DNA of 13,886 bases from Bacteroidota bacterium (lineage in GTDB: Bacteria > Bacteroidota > Bacteroidia > Flavobacteriales > Flavobacteriaceae), in NCBI GenBank assembly GCA_024278565.1, contig JAJRSY010000170.1, positions 1-13,886 of the forward strand, written 5' to 3'. Positions 1 through 7,696 of the stretch are shown here, in pieces. Position 1 is the first letter of the stretch. Every line of letters begins with the position of its first letter. A program made the position numbers and the translations under genes. The notes beneath the pieces are model-generated. The model saw only the letters and a list, made by a program, of their open reading frames with translations, did not search any database and was not told the DNA's origin.

Positions 1-32
1 AAACCCTCGATGCCAATGTCGAGGGTTTTTTT
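1..32 (+). terminator. Intrinsic terminator of an upstream gene outside the window
   Basis: A perfect 10-bp stem (positions 1-10 with 19-28) with an 8-nt loop is followed by a T run at 26-32. The left arm starts with AAA, so the hairpin could also act on the minus strand, but no minus-strand gene ends near it within the window. It most likely ends a plus-strand gene lying to the left. Confidence 0.7.
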
Positions 33-313
33 ATGACCATTTGCCCTGTTTTGTCATTCAAACACACCCTTATCATTCCGAGTCACGAGCCCGCCCGAAC
101 GCACCTTTTCGATACGGGCAGGGAATCCCTACGCCTGCCTGTTTACCGTTAATGGTATAAACGGGGCCTGTTCCATACGTACATAACTTAAAAAACGGTC
201 TTTAATATGCCGCATTGTGGTGTGGTTTTCGGCAAAAACACATTGACAGATAACCGGTTTTCTTCGTGAGGCGGCAAAAGACCCCGCACTTATGTCCTTT
301 GGGCTAAAAACCG

Positions 314-571
314 CTGGTGACCGGGTGTACGACAAATTTCCCTTTCTGTTCAATAGAATACCATTTTACCGGACTGTCCTCCCCCGACCCCTCCAGAGGG
401 AGGGGGGGCAGATCCTGCAAAAGCCGGGGGTTCATAGGTGTCGAGAAACGGCTCCCTCCCTTCGGGGGAGGGTTAGCCTGCCTGCCGGACAGGCAGGGGT
501 GGGGACGGCTCCAAAGTGAAACTGTCCATATCTGTTCGGTTTAGAGAAATTTGTCGTGTACCCTGGTGACC
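314..571. mobile_element. MITE-like element with terminal inverted repeats and 9-bp flanking direct repeats
   Basis: The inner 17 bases at 324-340 and 546-562 are inverted repeats matching at 15 of 17 positions (shared core ACGACAAATTTC). Both ends are flanked by the same 9-mer CTGGTGACC in direct orientation (314-322 and 563-571), as expected of a target-site duplication. Because GGTGACC is almost its own reverse complement, the flanks could instead be an extension of the inverted repeat. The interior has no gene. It is GC-rich and palindromic: hairpins around 388-408 and 448-470, and CCTGCCTG/CAGGCAGG at 477-497. A non-autonomous transposon derivative is the best reading; no transposase is present, so this is inference. 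Confidence 0.45.
477..497. repeat. Palindromic repeat CCTGCCTG-N5-CAGGCAGG, copy 1
   Basis: Perfect 8-bp arms (477-484 and 490-497) flank a 5-nt spacer CCGGA. The same arms with another 5-nt spacer recur at 8799-8819, and a diverged form with a 5-nt loop lies at 5733-5757. This is a REP-like short palindrome, located inside the element at 314-571. Confidence 0.7.
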
Positions 572-601
572 TTAGCAAGATCACATCCATATTAAAAACC
601 C

Positions 602-609
602 TATATTTG
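602..609 (+). promoter_or_regulatory. Bacteroidota-type -7 promoter box for the sigma-factor gene
   Basis: TATATTTG fits the TAnnTTTG consensus of the Bacteroidota housekeeping sigma factor and sits 23 bases before the ATG at 633, giving a short leader. No clear -33 TTG/TTTG box is seen at the usual spacing, so the promoter may be weak or depend on another factor. Confidence 0.45.
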
Positions 610-632
610 ATAAATTTTGGATATTTCGTAGA

Positions 633-1208
633 ATGGATATAACACCAGAAAAATCAATTTGGTATTTTTTTGTAAAAGGTGATTTAAATGCCTTTTCAGC
701 CCTGTTCAAGGGGTACTATTCTGTGCTCTACGATTATGGACTTAAAATCTCGGGCAATGTAGCATTGACCGAAGACTGCCTTCAAGATTTTTTTATTTAC
801 CTGTATGACAACAAGCAGAATTTCGGTGAAGTGAACAATATTCGGTCTTATTTGTTCGTGTCGTTTAGACGTGCGGTGTTTAAAAAGCTAAAGAAGGAAC
901 GGGTCTTTCTGGATTATGATGAGGCAATTGAGAATAGAGCCAAGTTTGATTTTTCTCCAGAGGAAATTGCTATAAAGCAAGAACTGACAACAATGAAAAG
1001 AACTGTACTTACAGAATTATTGAACAGTCTTTCAGTACGAGAAAAAGAAACGGTTTTCCTTAGGTATTATAGTGGTTTGACGCCAAATCAAATTTCTACC
1101 GTTATGGGCATATCCTATCAAAGTGTTCTAAATACATTACAAAAAGCATTTGTAAAACTTCGAAAAGCATCTGAATCTGAAGCGATTTTTAGTATATTGA
1201 ACGCATAG
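633..1208 (+). CDS. FecI-like ECF RNA polymerase sigma-70 factor
   Basis: Extracytoplasmic-function sigma factor of 191 aa, the usual length for Bacteroidota FecI-like proteins. Region 2 (-10 recognition and core binding) covers about residues 18-90, with the recognisable stretch LTEDCLQDFFIYLYDN followed by an arginine/lysine-rich helix. Region 4 covers about 122-178 and contains the helix-turn-helix around LTPNQISTVMGISYQSVLNTL (146-169), which reads the -35 element. It is followed by genes for a FecR-type anti-sigma factor and an STN-domain TonB receptor, so the expected role is transcription of the receptor when its ligand is bound; this is inferred from the known Fec-type system. The start at 633 is preceded closely by a TATATTTG box and has no strong ribosome-binding site, as is normal in this phylum. 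It is 174 bp from fecR, so the two may have separate promoters. Confidence 0.9.
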   Translation: MDITPEKSIWYFFVKGDLNAFSALFKGYYSVLYDYGLKISGNVALTEDCLQDFFIYLYDNKQNFGEVNNIRSYLFVSFRRAVFKKLKKERVFLDYDEAIENRAKFDFSPEEIAIKQELTTMKRTVLTELLNSLSVREKETVFLRYYSGLTPNQISTVMGISYQSVLNTLQKAFVKLRKASESEAIFSILNA

Positions 1209-1382
1209 CACCACTCCATCCTCCTTTTCAAATCCAACAAATAGCTCCAGTTTTCATTATCTGATCGACCATGCTATTGAACAGAAGGATTTTTTTTCAA
1301 AATATAAGGGTATTAGAACATTCTTTAATGCTCCTTTAAGTAATGAACTCGTTTAACTTTTTCTATTTGAAGCAAACGTATA

Positions 1383-2387
1383 ATGAAAGAAGACCTTAAA
1401 CCTCTTTTAGATAATCTACTGAATGACTCCTCGTTCAGAAACTGGGCGACCAAAAGCAATAAAAACGATATGGCTTTTTGGAACTCTTGGATCAATAAAA
1501 ACCCACGTGATATTGAAACCATCTATGCTGTGAAGGATATAATTTTGGGTATTTCGTTCAAAAAGAAAACCATTGAAGAAGAACGGGTCAATGAAAAATT
1601 GGGTATGGTCTTAAAGCATATTAATGGCAAAACTGGGGCAGAAAATCAAATAGTCAAGAAAAACATTGGTTGGAGTGTTAAAGGAATTGCTGCCATAGCT
1701 GTTATAGGCTTAGCATTCTTAGTACTTACACTGGGTGTTTTCAACACTTCAGATGTAATGGTACATAAAACCGCTTTTGGTGAAACAATGAGCCTAACAC
1801 TGCCCGATGGCACCTCAGTGGTCTTAAATGGCAATTCTGAAATCAGGTACGATAAAGACACCCCCCGAGATGTTGTTTTAAAAGGCGAGGCCTATTTTAA
1901 GGTAAAACCAAAGCATACTACAGATGCCAAGTTTTGGGTGAACACCCAAGACCTAAGGGTCGAAGTCTATGGCACCCAGTTTCATGTAAATACGCGCGAT
2001 GAGAAAACCAAGGTTCTTCTTGACGAAGGATCGATCAAGTTATTGCTGAATAACGGGGCTTCCAAAAAAATGGAGCCTGGAGAACTTGTTTCCTATTCAG
2101 ATGGGAATGATACCGTACTTCATGAAAAAGTCGATACAACGCTGAAGTATGCCTTATGGCGCGAAGGAACATTCACCTTTAATAATATAAACCTAAAAGA
2201 AATGATGAAATATATTGAACATACCTACGGACTTCCTTCAGAGTTTTTAGATAAATCCGCGGAAACAAAAATACTTACCGGGGGTATTCCCAGCGGAAAC
2301 CTTGAAATCTGTCTAATGGCAGTTCAAAAAGCAACGGGCACCAGAATTGTTCAAAAAGACAATACCCTTTTAATTTTTAACAAATAA
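1383..2387 (+). CDS. FecR-like transmembrane anti-sigma factor
   Basis: Inner-membrane regulator of 334 aa, the typical FecR length in Bacteroidota. An N-terminal cytoplasmic segment (about 1-98) has the tryptophan-rich pattern FRNWATKSNKNDMAFWNSW expected of the sigma-binding part. A single membrane helix spans about 100-120. The periplasmic FecR domain runs from about 126 to 222, with the motif LPDGTSVVLNGNSEIRY, then KGEAYFKV and VYGTQFHV. The C-terminal DUF4974 domain (about 258-332) contains the usual FNNINLKEMMKYIEHTYGL. By family knowledge it holds the sigma factor encoded just upstream and relays a signal from the STN domain of the receptor encoded 31 bp downstream. The close spacing to the receptor gene implies cotranscription. 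A possible -7 box (TCTATTTG, one mismatch to TAnnTTTG) lies at 1362-1369, very near the ATG, so the promoter is uncertain. Confidence 0.93.
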   Translation: MKEDLKPLLDNLLNDSSFRNWATKSNKNDMAFWNSWINKNPRDIETIYAVKDIILGISFKKKTIEEERVNEKLGMVLKHINGKTGAENQIVKKNIGWSVKGIAAIAVIGLAFLVLTLGVFNTSDVMVHKTAFGETMSLTLPDGTSVVLNGNSEIRYDKDTPRDVVLKGEAYFKVKPKHTTDAKFWVNTQDLRVEVYGTQFHVNTRDEKTKVLLDEGSIKLLLNNGASKKMEPGELVSYSDGNDTVLHEKVDTTLKYALWREGTFTFNNINLKEMMKYIEHTYGLPSEFLDKSAETKILTGGIPSGNLEICLMAVQKATGTRIVQKDNTLLIFNK

Positions 2388-2418
2388 AAAACAAACTCTT
2401 AACTTAAACTCAAATATC

Positions 2419-5400
2419 ATGTACAGAAAACAGATTTTAAAAGTACTGCTATCGTTACTCCTATTTTTTGGGGTTTCAGAAACAAGGGCAACCAGCGATG
2501 TAAGTGAACTTGCCTTTAGTAAGTCAGTTTCATTAACCGATTTTTTAACAGATTTAAGTGAAAAGCATGAAGTGTTTTTTACCTATGACCCAAGTTTATT
2601 GACGGGGGCGGAACTAAACCCAAAAGAATACCGATACGGCAAGTTGGAAAAAATCATTGATAAATTAGAAAAGAAGACCGATTTTGATTTCGAGTACTTG
2701 GGCAACAAATATTATGTAGTCTATCATAAAAAAGCCGACAAAATCAAAATAGATAAAGTTGACGCCATAAACAGTATGGGGCTAATTGATTTAAACATAA
2801 TACCTGCCGCTCAGCAGGTAGTGACAGGTCAAGTTTTGGACGATGGTGGCCAACCACTGCCAGGGGCCTCAATAGTTCTCAAGGGCACAACAACAGGTGC
2901 CACCACCGATTTTGATGGCAATTTTTCAATTGATGCCTCAGATGGTGATACCCTGGTGGTTTCATATATTGGTTTTGAGACCAAAGAAATGGTGGTAAGT
3001 GGTAGTACAATGAGCATTACTTTGAGTTCAGGGGTTGCCTTGGAAGAAGTTGTTCTTGTAGGCTCACGTAACCCGAACAGAACGGCTACAGAAAGTACTG
3101 TACCCATAGATGTTATTGACATAAAGGAACTGAACAGTATGGCGCCCCAAGTGAACCTGAACCAAATCCTAAATTACGTGGCCCCATCATTCACTTCGAA
3201 TACACAAACAATATCAGACGGAACAGATCATATCGATCCGGCCTCCCTAAGGGGTCTTGGACCAGATCAAGTGTTGGTATTGATCAATGGAAAAAGAAGG
3301 CACACTTCTTCGCTTGTGAACGTTAACGGAACTTTTGGCAGAGGTAGTGTAGGTACCGACCTCAACGCCATTCCCGCCGCAGCAATTCAGCGTATAGAGG
3401 TGTTGCGAGATGGTGCAGCGGCCCAGTATGGCTCAGATGCCATTGCAGGGGTCATCAATATTATCCTGAACAAAGATGTGAACGAATTGAATTTTTCGGT
3501 GACCTCTGGCGCCAATTTCTCAGAGAATGCCAATGGCCAAACAGGAGGGGTCGATGGGGTAACTACGAACATAGCCGCAAGCTACGGACTTCCATTGGGT
3601 GAAAAAGGAGGCTATATTACCTTTTCGGGTGATTTTGATATACGTGACGATTATAACCGTATGAAAGAATGGGAAGGTGACGTATTCAATCTTTACAATA
3701 CCGTGGAAAGATTTGCGAACGCAGATGGCTATGACATCTCAAATTTATTGGATGACGATGTGGCCGATGTAATACAGTATTCAAATGCGGCCGGAATCGA
3801 TTTAGCGGGTGCGACCACAAAAGATGACTTAAGAACCGTTTTATCTGCCGACAACACAGAAGCGGAATTGACTTCCAGAGGGCAGCAAAGAAGTGATTAC
3901 AATATGCGTGTGGGTCAATCGGCCCTAAGAGGTGGCCGTTTCTTCGCCAATTTCTCGTTGCCCTTGGATGACAACGGAACAGAACTGTATTCTTTTGCAG
4001 GGGTCAGTTCTAGAAATGGTAATTCAGCTGGCTTTTACAGGCTGCCCAATCAGAGTCGAACCTATACACCGGCATACAATAACGGGTTTTTACCCGAAAT
4101 CAATTCCAGCGTAAGAGATAGGTCTTTATCCGTCGGGATAAAAGGAATGGTTGGGGACTGGAACGTGGATTTCAGCAACACCTATGGTCAAAATTCATTT
4201 TCATACACCATTGGCAATACCTTTAACGCTTCTTTACAGAACGCATCGCCGACCGCTTTTGATGCCGGAGGGTTCTCATTTTCGCAGAACACATCGAACC
4301 TTGATATCACCCAATTTTTTGATGATACAATGGCCGGGCTCAATATAGCCCTCGGGGCCGAGTTCAGGGCTGAGAACTATGAGATCGTAGCAGGTGAGGA
4401 AAATTCCTATTCGCAATACACCGGTGACGGACAAAGAATAACCTTGGCCTCTCAACAGGCATCACAAGATTTCTTCGGAAACACAAGACCTGGTGGATCA
4501 CAGGTTTTCCCTGGATTTAGCCCCTCTAATGAATTATCAAGGGGACGTAGCAGTATTGCAGGCTATTTCGATGTAGAAGCCGACGTTACGGAAAAACTTT
4601 TGATCAGTTTTGCCACTCGATTTGAAAACTATAGCGATTTTGGATCTACCGTTAATTTTAAGTTGGCAAGCCGAGTGAAAGTTACAGATAACTTTAATGT
4701 TCGGGGAGCTGTGAACACAGGTTTTAGGGCACCATCATTGCACCAGATCAACTTTAATTCAACCTCCACGATCTTTGATCAATTTGGGAACCCTCAGGAA
4801 GTAGGTACTTTTGCTAATGACAGCAGGGCGGCCGAGCTTTTGGGAATTCCGCAATTAAAAGAGGAGACCTCAAGAAGTGCCAGCTTAGGTTTTACCGCTA
4901 AAATACCAGATGCCAACCTTACGGTGACCATTGATGGATATTTTGTTCAAATAGACGATAGGGTTGTGTATACAGGGCAATTTCAAGGCCCTGGAACAGG
5001 GACGGAGTTGGATAATCTATTGAGTCAGGCAAATGCCACTGCGGCATCGTTTTTTGCAAATGCCATCGATACCGAATCCAAGGGGGTAGATGTTGTAATT
5101 ACCCATAAAGCGAACCTAAGCGACAAATGGAAGTTGAGGAACGATTTGGCGGGCACCATGTCGAACACAAGAAAAGTTGGTGATATAAAAGCTTCACAGG
5201 TGTTAAGGGATGCAGGTTTGATCGATACTTATTTTCCTGAAGACAGTAGGGTCTATCTTGAAGAATCGGTGCCAAGGACCAAGGTCAACCTTTCAAACAG
5301 CCTTACTTCCGATAAATTCGTGTTCTTCTTGAGAAACGTCTATTTTGGGGAAGTGACCGAAGCAACCCCAACGGTTGCCAACCAACAGGTCTTCGGCACA

Positions 5401-5613
5401 AAAGTAGTCACAGATCTATCAATAGGATATAAGGCCACTGATGCACTTACTTTTACCATAGGGGCCAATAACCTATTGGATGTATACCCAGACAGGGCAG
5501 GAGAAGCTTTCGGGAACAGAAGTGGTGGTCGTTTTGACTGGTCAAGAAGGTCACAGCAATTTGGTATTGGAGGAAGATTTTTGTTCGCCAGATTGAGCTT
5601 TAGCCTTAAATAG
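2419..5613 (+). CDS. TonB-dependent outer-membrane receptor with STN signalling domain
   Basis: Outer-membrane transporter/transducer of 1064 aa. A signal peptide covers about 1-24 (cleavage near ETRA-TS). An STN domain follows at about 30-105 (VSLTDFLTDLSEKHEVFFTYD), the module that contacts FecR in the periplasm. A carboxypeptidase-regulatory-like beta-sandwich lies at about 134-205 (VTGQVLDDGGQPLPGASIVL...YIGFE). A TonB-box-like EEVVLVG is at 209-215. The plug (about 220-350) contains LRGLGPDQVLVLINGKRR and IQRIEVLRDGAAAQYGSDAI, and the beta-barrel runs to the C-terminus, ending in alternating-hydrophobic strands. The substrate is unknown: no SusD-like lipoprotein follows, which argues against a classical SusCD glycan system; a siderophore, haem or other small ligand is possible. 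The gene is third in a FecI/FecR/receptor locus and is closed by a strong terminator 26 bp after the stop. Confidence 0.93.
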   Translation: MYRKQILKVLLSLLLFFGVSETRATSDVSELAFSKSVSLTDFLTDLSEKHEVFFTYDPSLLTGAELNPKEYRYGKLEKIIDKLEKKTDFDFEYLGNKYYVVYHKKADKIKIDKVDAINSMGLIDLNIIPAAQQVVTGQVLDDGGQPLPGASIVLKGTTTGATTDFDGNFSIDASDGDTLVVSYIGFETKEMVVSGSTMSITLSSGVALEEVVLVGSRNPNRTATESTVPIDVIDIKELNSMAPQVNLNQILNYVAPSFTSNTQTISDGTDHIDPASLRGLGPDQVLVLINGKRRHTSSLVNVNGTFGRGSVGTDLNAIPAAAIQRIEVLRDGAAAQYGSDAIAGVINIILNKDVNELNFSVTSGANFSENANGQTGGVDGVTTNIAASYGLPLGEKGGYITFSGDFDIRDDYNRMKEWEGDVFNLYNTVERFANADGYDISNLLDDDVADVIQYSNAAGIDLAGATTKDDLRTVLSADNTEAELTSRGQQRSDYNMRVGQSALRGGRFFANFSLPLDDNGTELYSFAGVSSRNGNSAGFYRLPNQSRTYTPAYNNGFLPEINSSVRDRSLSVGIKGMVGDWNVDFSNTYGQNSFSYTIGNTFNASLQNASPTAFDAGGFSFSQNTSNLDITQFFDDTMAGLNIALGAEFRAENYEIVAGEENSYSQYTGDGQRITLASQQASQDFFGNTRPGGSQVFPGFSPSNELSRGRSSIAGYFDVEADVTEKLLISFATRFENYSDFGSTVNFKLASRVKVTDNFNVRGAVNTGFRAPSLHQINFNSTSTIFDQFGNPQEVGTFANDSRAAELLGIPQLKEETSRSASLGFTAKIPDANLTVTIDGYFVQIDDRVVYTGQFQGPGTGTELDNLLSQANATAASFFANAIDTESKGVDVVITHKANLSDKWKLRNDLAGTMSNTRKVGDIKASQVLRDAGLIDTYFPEDSRVYLEESVPRTKVNLSNSLTSDKFVFFLRNVYFGEVTEATPTVANQQVFGTKVVTDLSIGYKATDALTFTIGANNLLDVYPDRAGEAFGNRSGGRFDWSRRSQQFGIGGRFLFARLSFSLK

Positions 5614-5638
5614 AAAGCATAGTTTAAGTTGTATTGAA

Positions 5639-5676
5639 GGGAAAAGATTGTGGAAACACAGTCTTTTCCCTTTTTT
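5639..5676 (+). terminator. Strong intrinsic terminator after the TonB receptor gene
   Basis: A 14-bp stem (5639-5652 with 5657-5670, one G-T pair) is capped by a GAAA tetraloop and followed by six T. It lies 26 bp past the stop codon at 5613. This separates the Fec-type locus from the genes to the right. Confidence 0.92.
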
Positions 5677-5732
5677 AATGGTTTTTTTCGACCCTTCAAT
5701 GAACTCGTCTTGAGTTTTTGTTTGGAACCGAG

Positions 5733-5757
5733 CCCGCCTGCCGGCTAGGCAAGCGGG
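5733..5757. repeat. Diverged palindromic repeat related to CCTGCCTG-N5-CAGGCAGG
   Basis: Ten-base arms CCCGCCTGCC and GGCAAGCGGG pair at 9 of 10 positions around the 5-nt loop GGCTA. The arm core CCTGCC and the 5-nt loop size match the copies at 477-497 and 8799-8819. Confidence 0.5.
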
Positions 5758-5783
5758 GATTCATTATATCATTTTTGCACCTG

Positions 5784-5810
5784 CCACGCCAGAGGCGTGG
5801 TTGTTTTTTT
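5784..5810 (+). terminator. Terminator-like hairpin inside the inverted-repeat element
   Basis: CCACGCC (5784-5790) pairs perfectly with GGCGTGG (5794-5800) around a 3-nt loop, and is followed by TTGTTTTTTT. It looks like a plus-strand intrinsic terminator but no gene ends just before it; the receptor gene already has its own terminator at 5639-5676. It could end a short transcript or be part of the repeat element. Confidence 0.55.
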
Positions 5811-5997
5811 AAGATAGTTATAATTGAAAATATGGTCTTACCCACGCAAATAATGGTAGAACCAAAATAATAACTCAAGACGAGTTCAATATGCCAATTT
5901 CTCAAATTTCGTTACATAATATACTTCATAATTATAATTTTTGGATGAAAAAACTGTTATAGACAGGCACGTACACACCTACTTATAGAAACCAAAG

Positions 5998-6444
5998 ATG
6001 ATACCGGTAAAAATTTTTGCTTCAATATTCTTTTTTGCACTTATTTCTTTCTGCGGATATGCCCAAGAATGCACATTGGATATAGGAGGTGAAAATACCG
6101 ATATGCTGAAAAATGTCTTTCAATTAAGCGATGGCCAAATCGGCCAAATGGAAGCTTGGAGTGCCGAGTTGAAACTCGAAACCAGAGCGGTTGAAGACTC
6201 CGTTCAAAAACTGTTTGCAGAACACCCTCAAAGCTCTACAGAAGAATTGGCCATACTAGCAGACAAGTACAAGGTCTTACAACAACAATTAGTAGCTGCC
6301 TCACGCACTGCAGATAAAAACCTATTGTCGATTTTCAATGATAAACAATATGAAAGGTATTTGGCCCTTTGCTATGATGCCATTAGAAAACCCATTAAAG
6401 TGGTTTCGCTACCTCAAAATGATAGCATAGCGGATCCTGAATGA
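5998..6444 (+). CDS. Small secreted helical protein of unknown function
   Basis: I do not recognise the family with certainty. The 148-aa product has a clear signal peptide (about 1-22, ending FCGYA-Q), so it should be periplasmic or exported. The mature part is predicted mostly helical and charged: a segment starting VFQLSDGQIGQMEAWSAEL, a central heptad-like helix (LADKYKVLQQQLVAAS) and LLSIFNDKQYERYLALC. The paired L-x-x-x-Q patterns (LSDGQ, FNDKQ) recall Spy/CpxP-like LTxxQ periplasmic proteins, but this is a loose resemblance. Two cysteines remain in the mature protein (residues 25 and 125). The upstream DNA has an AT-rich promoter-like stretch near 5934-5943 without an exact consensus. 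It stands 91 bp before the pyrD start on the same strand; nothing ties it functionally to pyrD. Confidence 0.75.
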   Translation: MIPVKIFASIFFFALISFCGYAQECTLDIGGENTDMLKNVFQLSDGQIGQMEAWSAELKLETRAVEDSVQKLFAEHPQSSTEELAILADKYKVLQQQLVAASRTADKNLLSIFNDKQYERYLALCYDAIRKPIKVVSLPQNDSIADPE

Positions 6445-6506
6445 ATTTATATAGCGTACTGTTGATTTAAAATAGAGAGAGAGGAGAATTAATCGTATGG
6501 AGTTTG

Positions 6507-6514
6507 TATTTTTG
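6507..6514 (+). promoter_or_regulatory. Bacteroidota-type -7 box for pyrD
   Basis: TATTTTTG matches TAnnTTTG exactly and lies 22 bases before the ATG at 6536, a typical short-leader arrangement. It falls downstream of the earlier in-frame ATG at 6497, which supports the later start. No convincing -33 box is seen. Confidence 0.5.
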
Positions 6515-6535
6515 CACAAACCTCTTTTAATATCA

Positions 6536-7585
6536 ATGTACAGATACTTTATTCGCCCAATTCTTTTCTTTTTTGACCCAGAAAGGATTCACCATCTTTC
6601 ATTTTCAGCCATTAAATTTTTATCGAATATTGGTTTTTCAAAATTGTTCAATTCACTTTACGTTGTCAACGACGAACGTTTAGAAAGAGAAGTTTTCGGA
6701 CTAAAATTCAAAAACCCCGTTGGCTTGGCCGCAGGTTTTGATAAAGAGGCAAAGTTGTACAATGAGCTTTCAAACTTTGGTTTTGGCTTTATAGAGATAG
6801 GTACACTTACCCCAAAGGCCCAAAAAGGAAACCCTAAAAAAAGACTGTTTCGATTGAAAGTTGACGAAGCCATTATCAATCGAATGGGCTTTAACAACAA
6901 AGGGGTATTTGATGCTGTCGAGCGATTGAAAAAAAAACACAAAGTACTTATCGGTGGTAATATTGGAAAGAACAAGCTTACCCCAAATACAAAAGCAATA
7001 AACGACTACCTTATTTGTTTTGACGCTCTTTTTGACCATGTTGATTATTTTGTGGTAAATGTGAGCTCGCCCAACACTCCTGGCCTTAGAGAACTGCAAG
7101 ACATAGAGCCCTTGACCGCTTTATTGAACGGACTTAAGAAAGAAAACAAAAAATGCGCATCGGAAAGCAATGGTGGAAAAGAAAAGCCTATTCTCTTGAA
7201 AATAGCACCTGATTTGACCGATGACCAATTGATGGATATTATTAAAATCATAGCACAAACCAACATTGACGGGGTCATAGCAACCAATACTACCTTGGCG
7301 CGCAAAAACCTAAAATCAGGTTTGGTACATACTGAGGAAAAAGGAGGGTTGAGTGGAAAACCATTACGGAAAAGAAGCACAGAGGTCATTCGTTTTTTGG
7401 CAGAAAAAAGCAATAAGGCATTCCCCATCATTGGGGTTGGAGGCATACACTCGCCTGAAGATGCGTTAGAAAAACTTGATGCCGGGGCCGACCTTGTTCA
7501 GATATATACGGGGTTTATTTATGAAGGTCCTGGTTTGGTAAAACGCATAAACAATGCTATCTTAAAAAGACATTCTATTGCATAG
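6536..7585 (+). CDS. pyrD: Dihydroorotate dehydrogenase (quinone), class 2
   Basis: FMN enzyme that oxidises dihydroorotate to orotate with membrane quinone as acceptor, the fourth step of pyrimidine synthesis. From this start it is 349 aa, close to the E. coli enzyme (336). The N-terminal amphipathic helix typical of class 2 (MYRYFIRPILFFFDPERIHH) would attach it to the inner membrane. Visible motifs: NPVGLAAGFDK (60-70), INRMGFNNKG (114-123), the catalytic-serine motif VNVSSPNTPGLRELQ with Ser178 as probable base, LKIAPDLTDDQ, IATNTT, GGLSGKPL, and the phosphate-binding end IGVGGIHSPEDALEKLDAGADLVQIYTGF. An in-frame ATG at 6497 with a purine-rich GGAG upstream would add 13 residues. I prefer 6536 because families begin at MYRYF and a TAnnTTTG box lies between the two. 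Confidence 0.95.
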   Translation: MYRYFIRPILFFFDPERIHHLSFSAIKFLSNIGFSKLFNSLYVVNDERLEREVFGLKFKNPVGLAAGFDKEAKLYNELSNFGFGFIEIGTLTPKAQKGNPKKRLFRLKVDEAIINRMGFNNKGVFDAVERLKKKHKVLIGGNIGKNKLTPNTKAINDYLICFDALFDHVDYFVVNVSSPNTPGLRELQDIEPLTALLNGLKKENKKCASESNGGKEKPILLKIAPDLTDDQLMDIIKIIAQTNIDGVIATNTTLARKNLKSGLVHTEEKGGLSGKPLRKRSTEVIRFLAEKSNKAFPIIGVGGIHSPEDALEKLDAGADLVQIYTGFIYEGPGLVKRINNAILKRHSIA

Positions 7586-7635
7586 TTCGTAAATCTCTCA
7601 TTCAAATCCCAGAAATATAGTACCGTCTTATTCCT

Positions 7636-7672
7636 AAACAAAAACTCCTTTTTATAGCAATAAAAAGGAGTT
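7636..7672 (-). terminator. Intrinsic terminator between convergent genes
   Basis: AACTCCTTTTTA (7643-7654) and its exact complement (7661-7672) form a 12-bp stem with a 6-nt loop. Read on the minus strand it is followed by a T-rich tail (TTTTTGTTT counting the stem end), so it ends the prolyl isomerase gene 25 bp upstream. On the plus strand there is no T run outside the stem, though it may still slow transcription from pyrD. Confidence 0.7.
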
Positions 7673-7696
7673 GGATTATACTGTCAATCTGGTGGT

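Larger units (their letters stand above)
33..632. other. Non-coding, repeat-rich intergenic region
   Basis: About 600 bases without a convincing gene; the short open frames here lack family resemblance and a plausible start context. The left part holds half-copies of a repeat arm seen complete at 8786-8832: TTGTCATTC at 51-59 and TCATTCCGA at 73-81. It also has a hairpin at about 90-123 whose core pairs GCCCG with CGGGC. The right part (about 314-571) is the inverted-repeat element described separately. The stretch from about 130 to 310 shows nothing I can assign. The sigma-factor promoter lies at the right edge. Confidence 0.6.
5700..5888. mobile_element. Intergenic element bounded by 17-bp perfect inverted repeats
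   Basis: TGAACTCGTCTTGAGTT at 5700-5716 is repeated as its exact reverse complement at 5872-5888. Inside the arms TTTGG and CCAAA can pair as well. Each arm is itself a dyad, AACTC-N5-GAGTT. The hexamer TTCAAT occurs at both ends (5695-5700 and 5885-5890), overlapping the arms, and could be a remnant of a duplication. The 189-bp interval has no gene but holds a GC hairpin (5733-5757) and a terminator-like hairpin (5784-5810). A MITE-like element or a structured RNA are both possible. It fills most of the 384-bp gap between the receptor gene and the gene at 5998. Confidence 0.45.

Noticed and set aside
129..353. Open frame of 74 codons on the minus strand in the left intergenic region
   Set aside because: No recognisable family, begins inside the inverted-repeat element and ends in a repeat-like region; no promoter or start context. 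Treated as chance.
5340..5905. Two minus-strand open frames at the end of the receptor gene and across the terminator
   Set aside because: They run through a strong terminator and repeat DNA and overlap a conserved barrel; no evidence of coding.
6497..6535. Upstream in-frame ATG for pyrD with a GGAG-like sequence before it
   Set aside because: Class 2 PyrD proteins normally start at the MYRYF-like segment, and a TAnnTTTG box lies downstream of this ATG; kept only as an alternative start.
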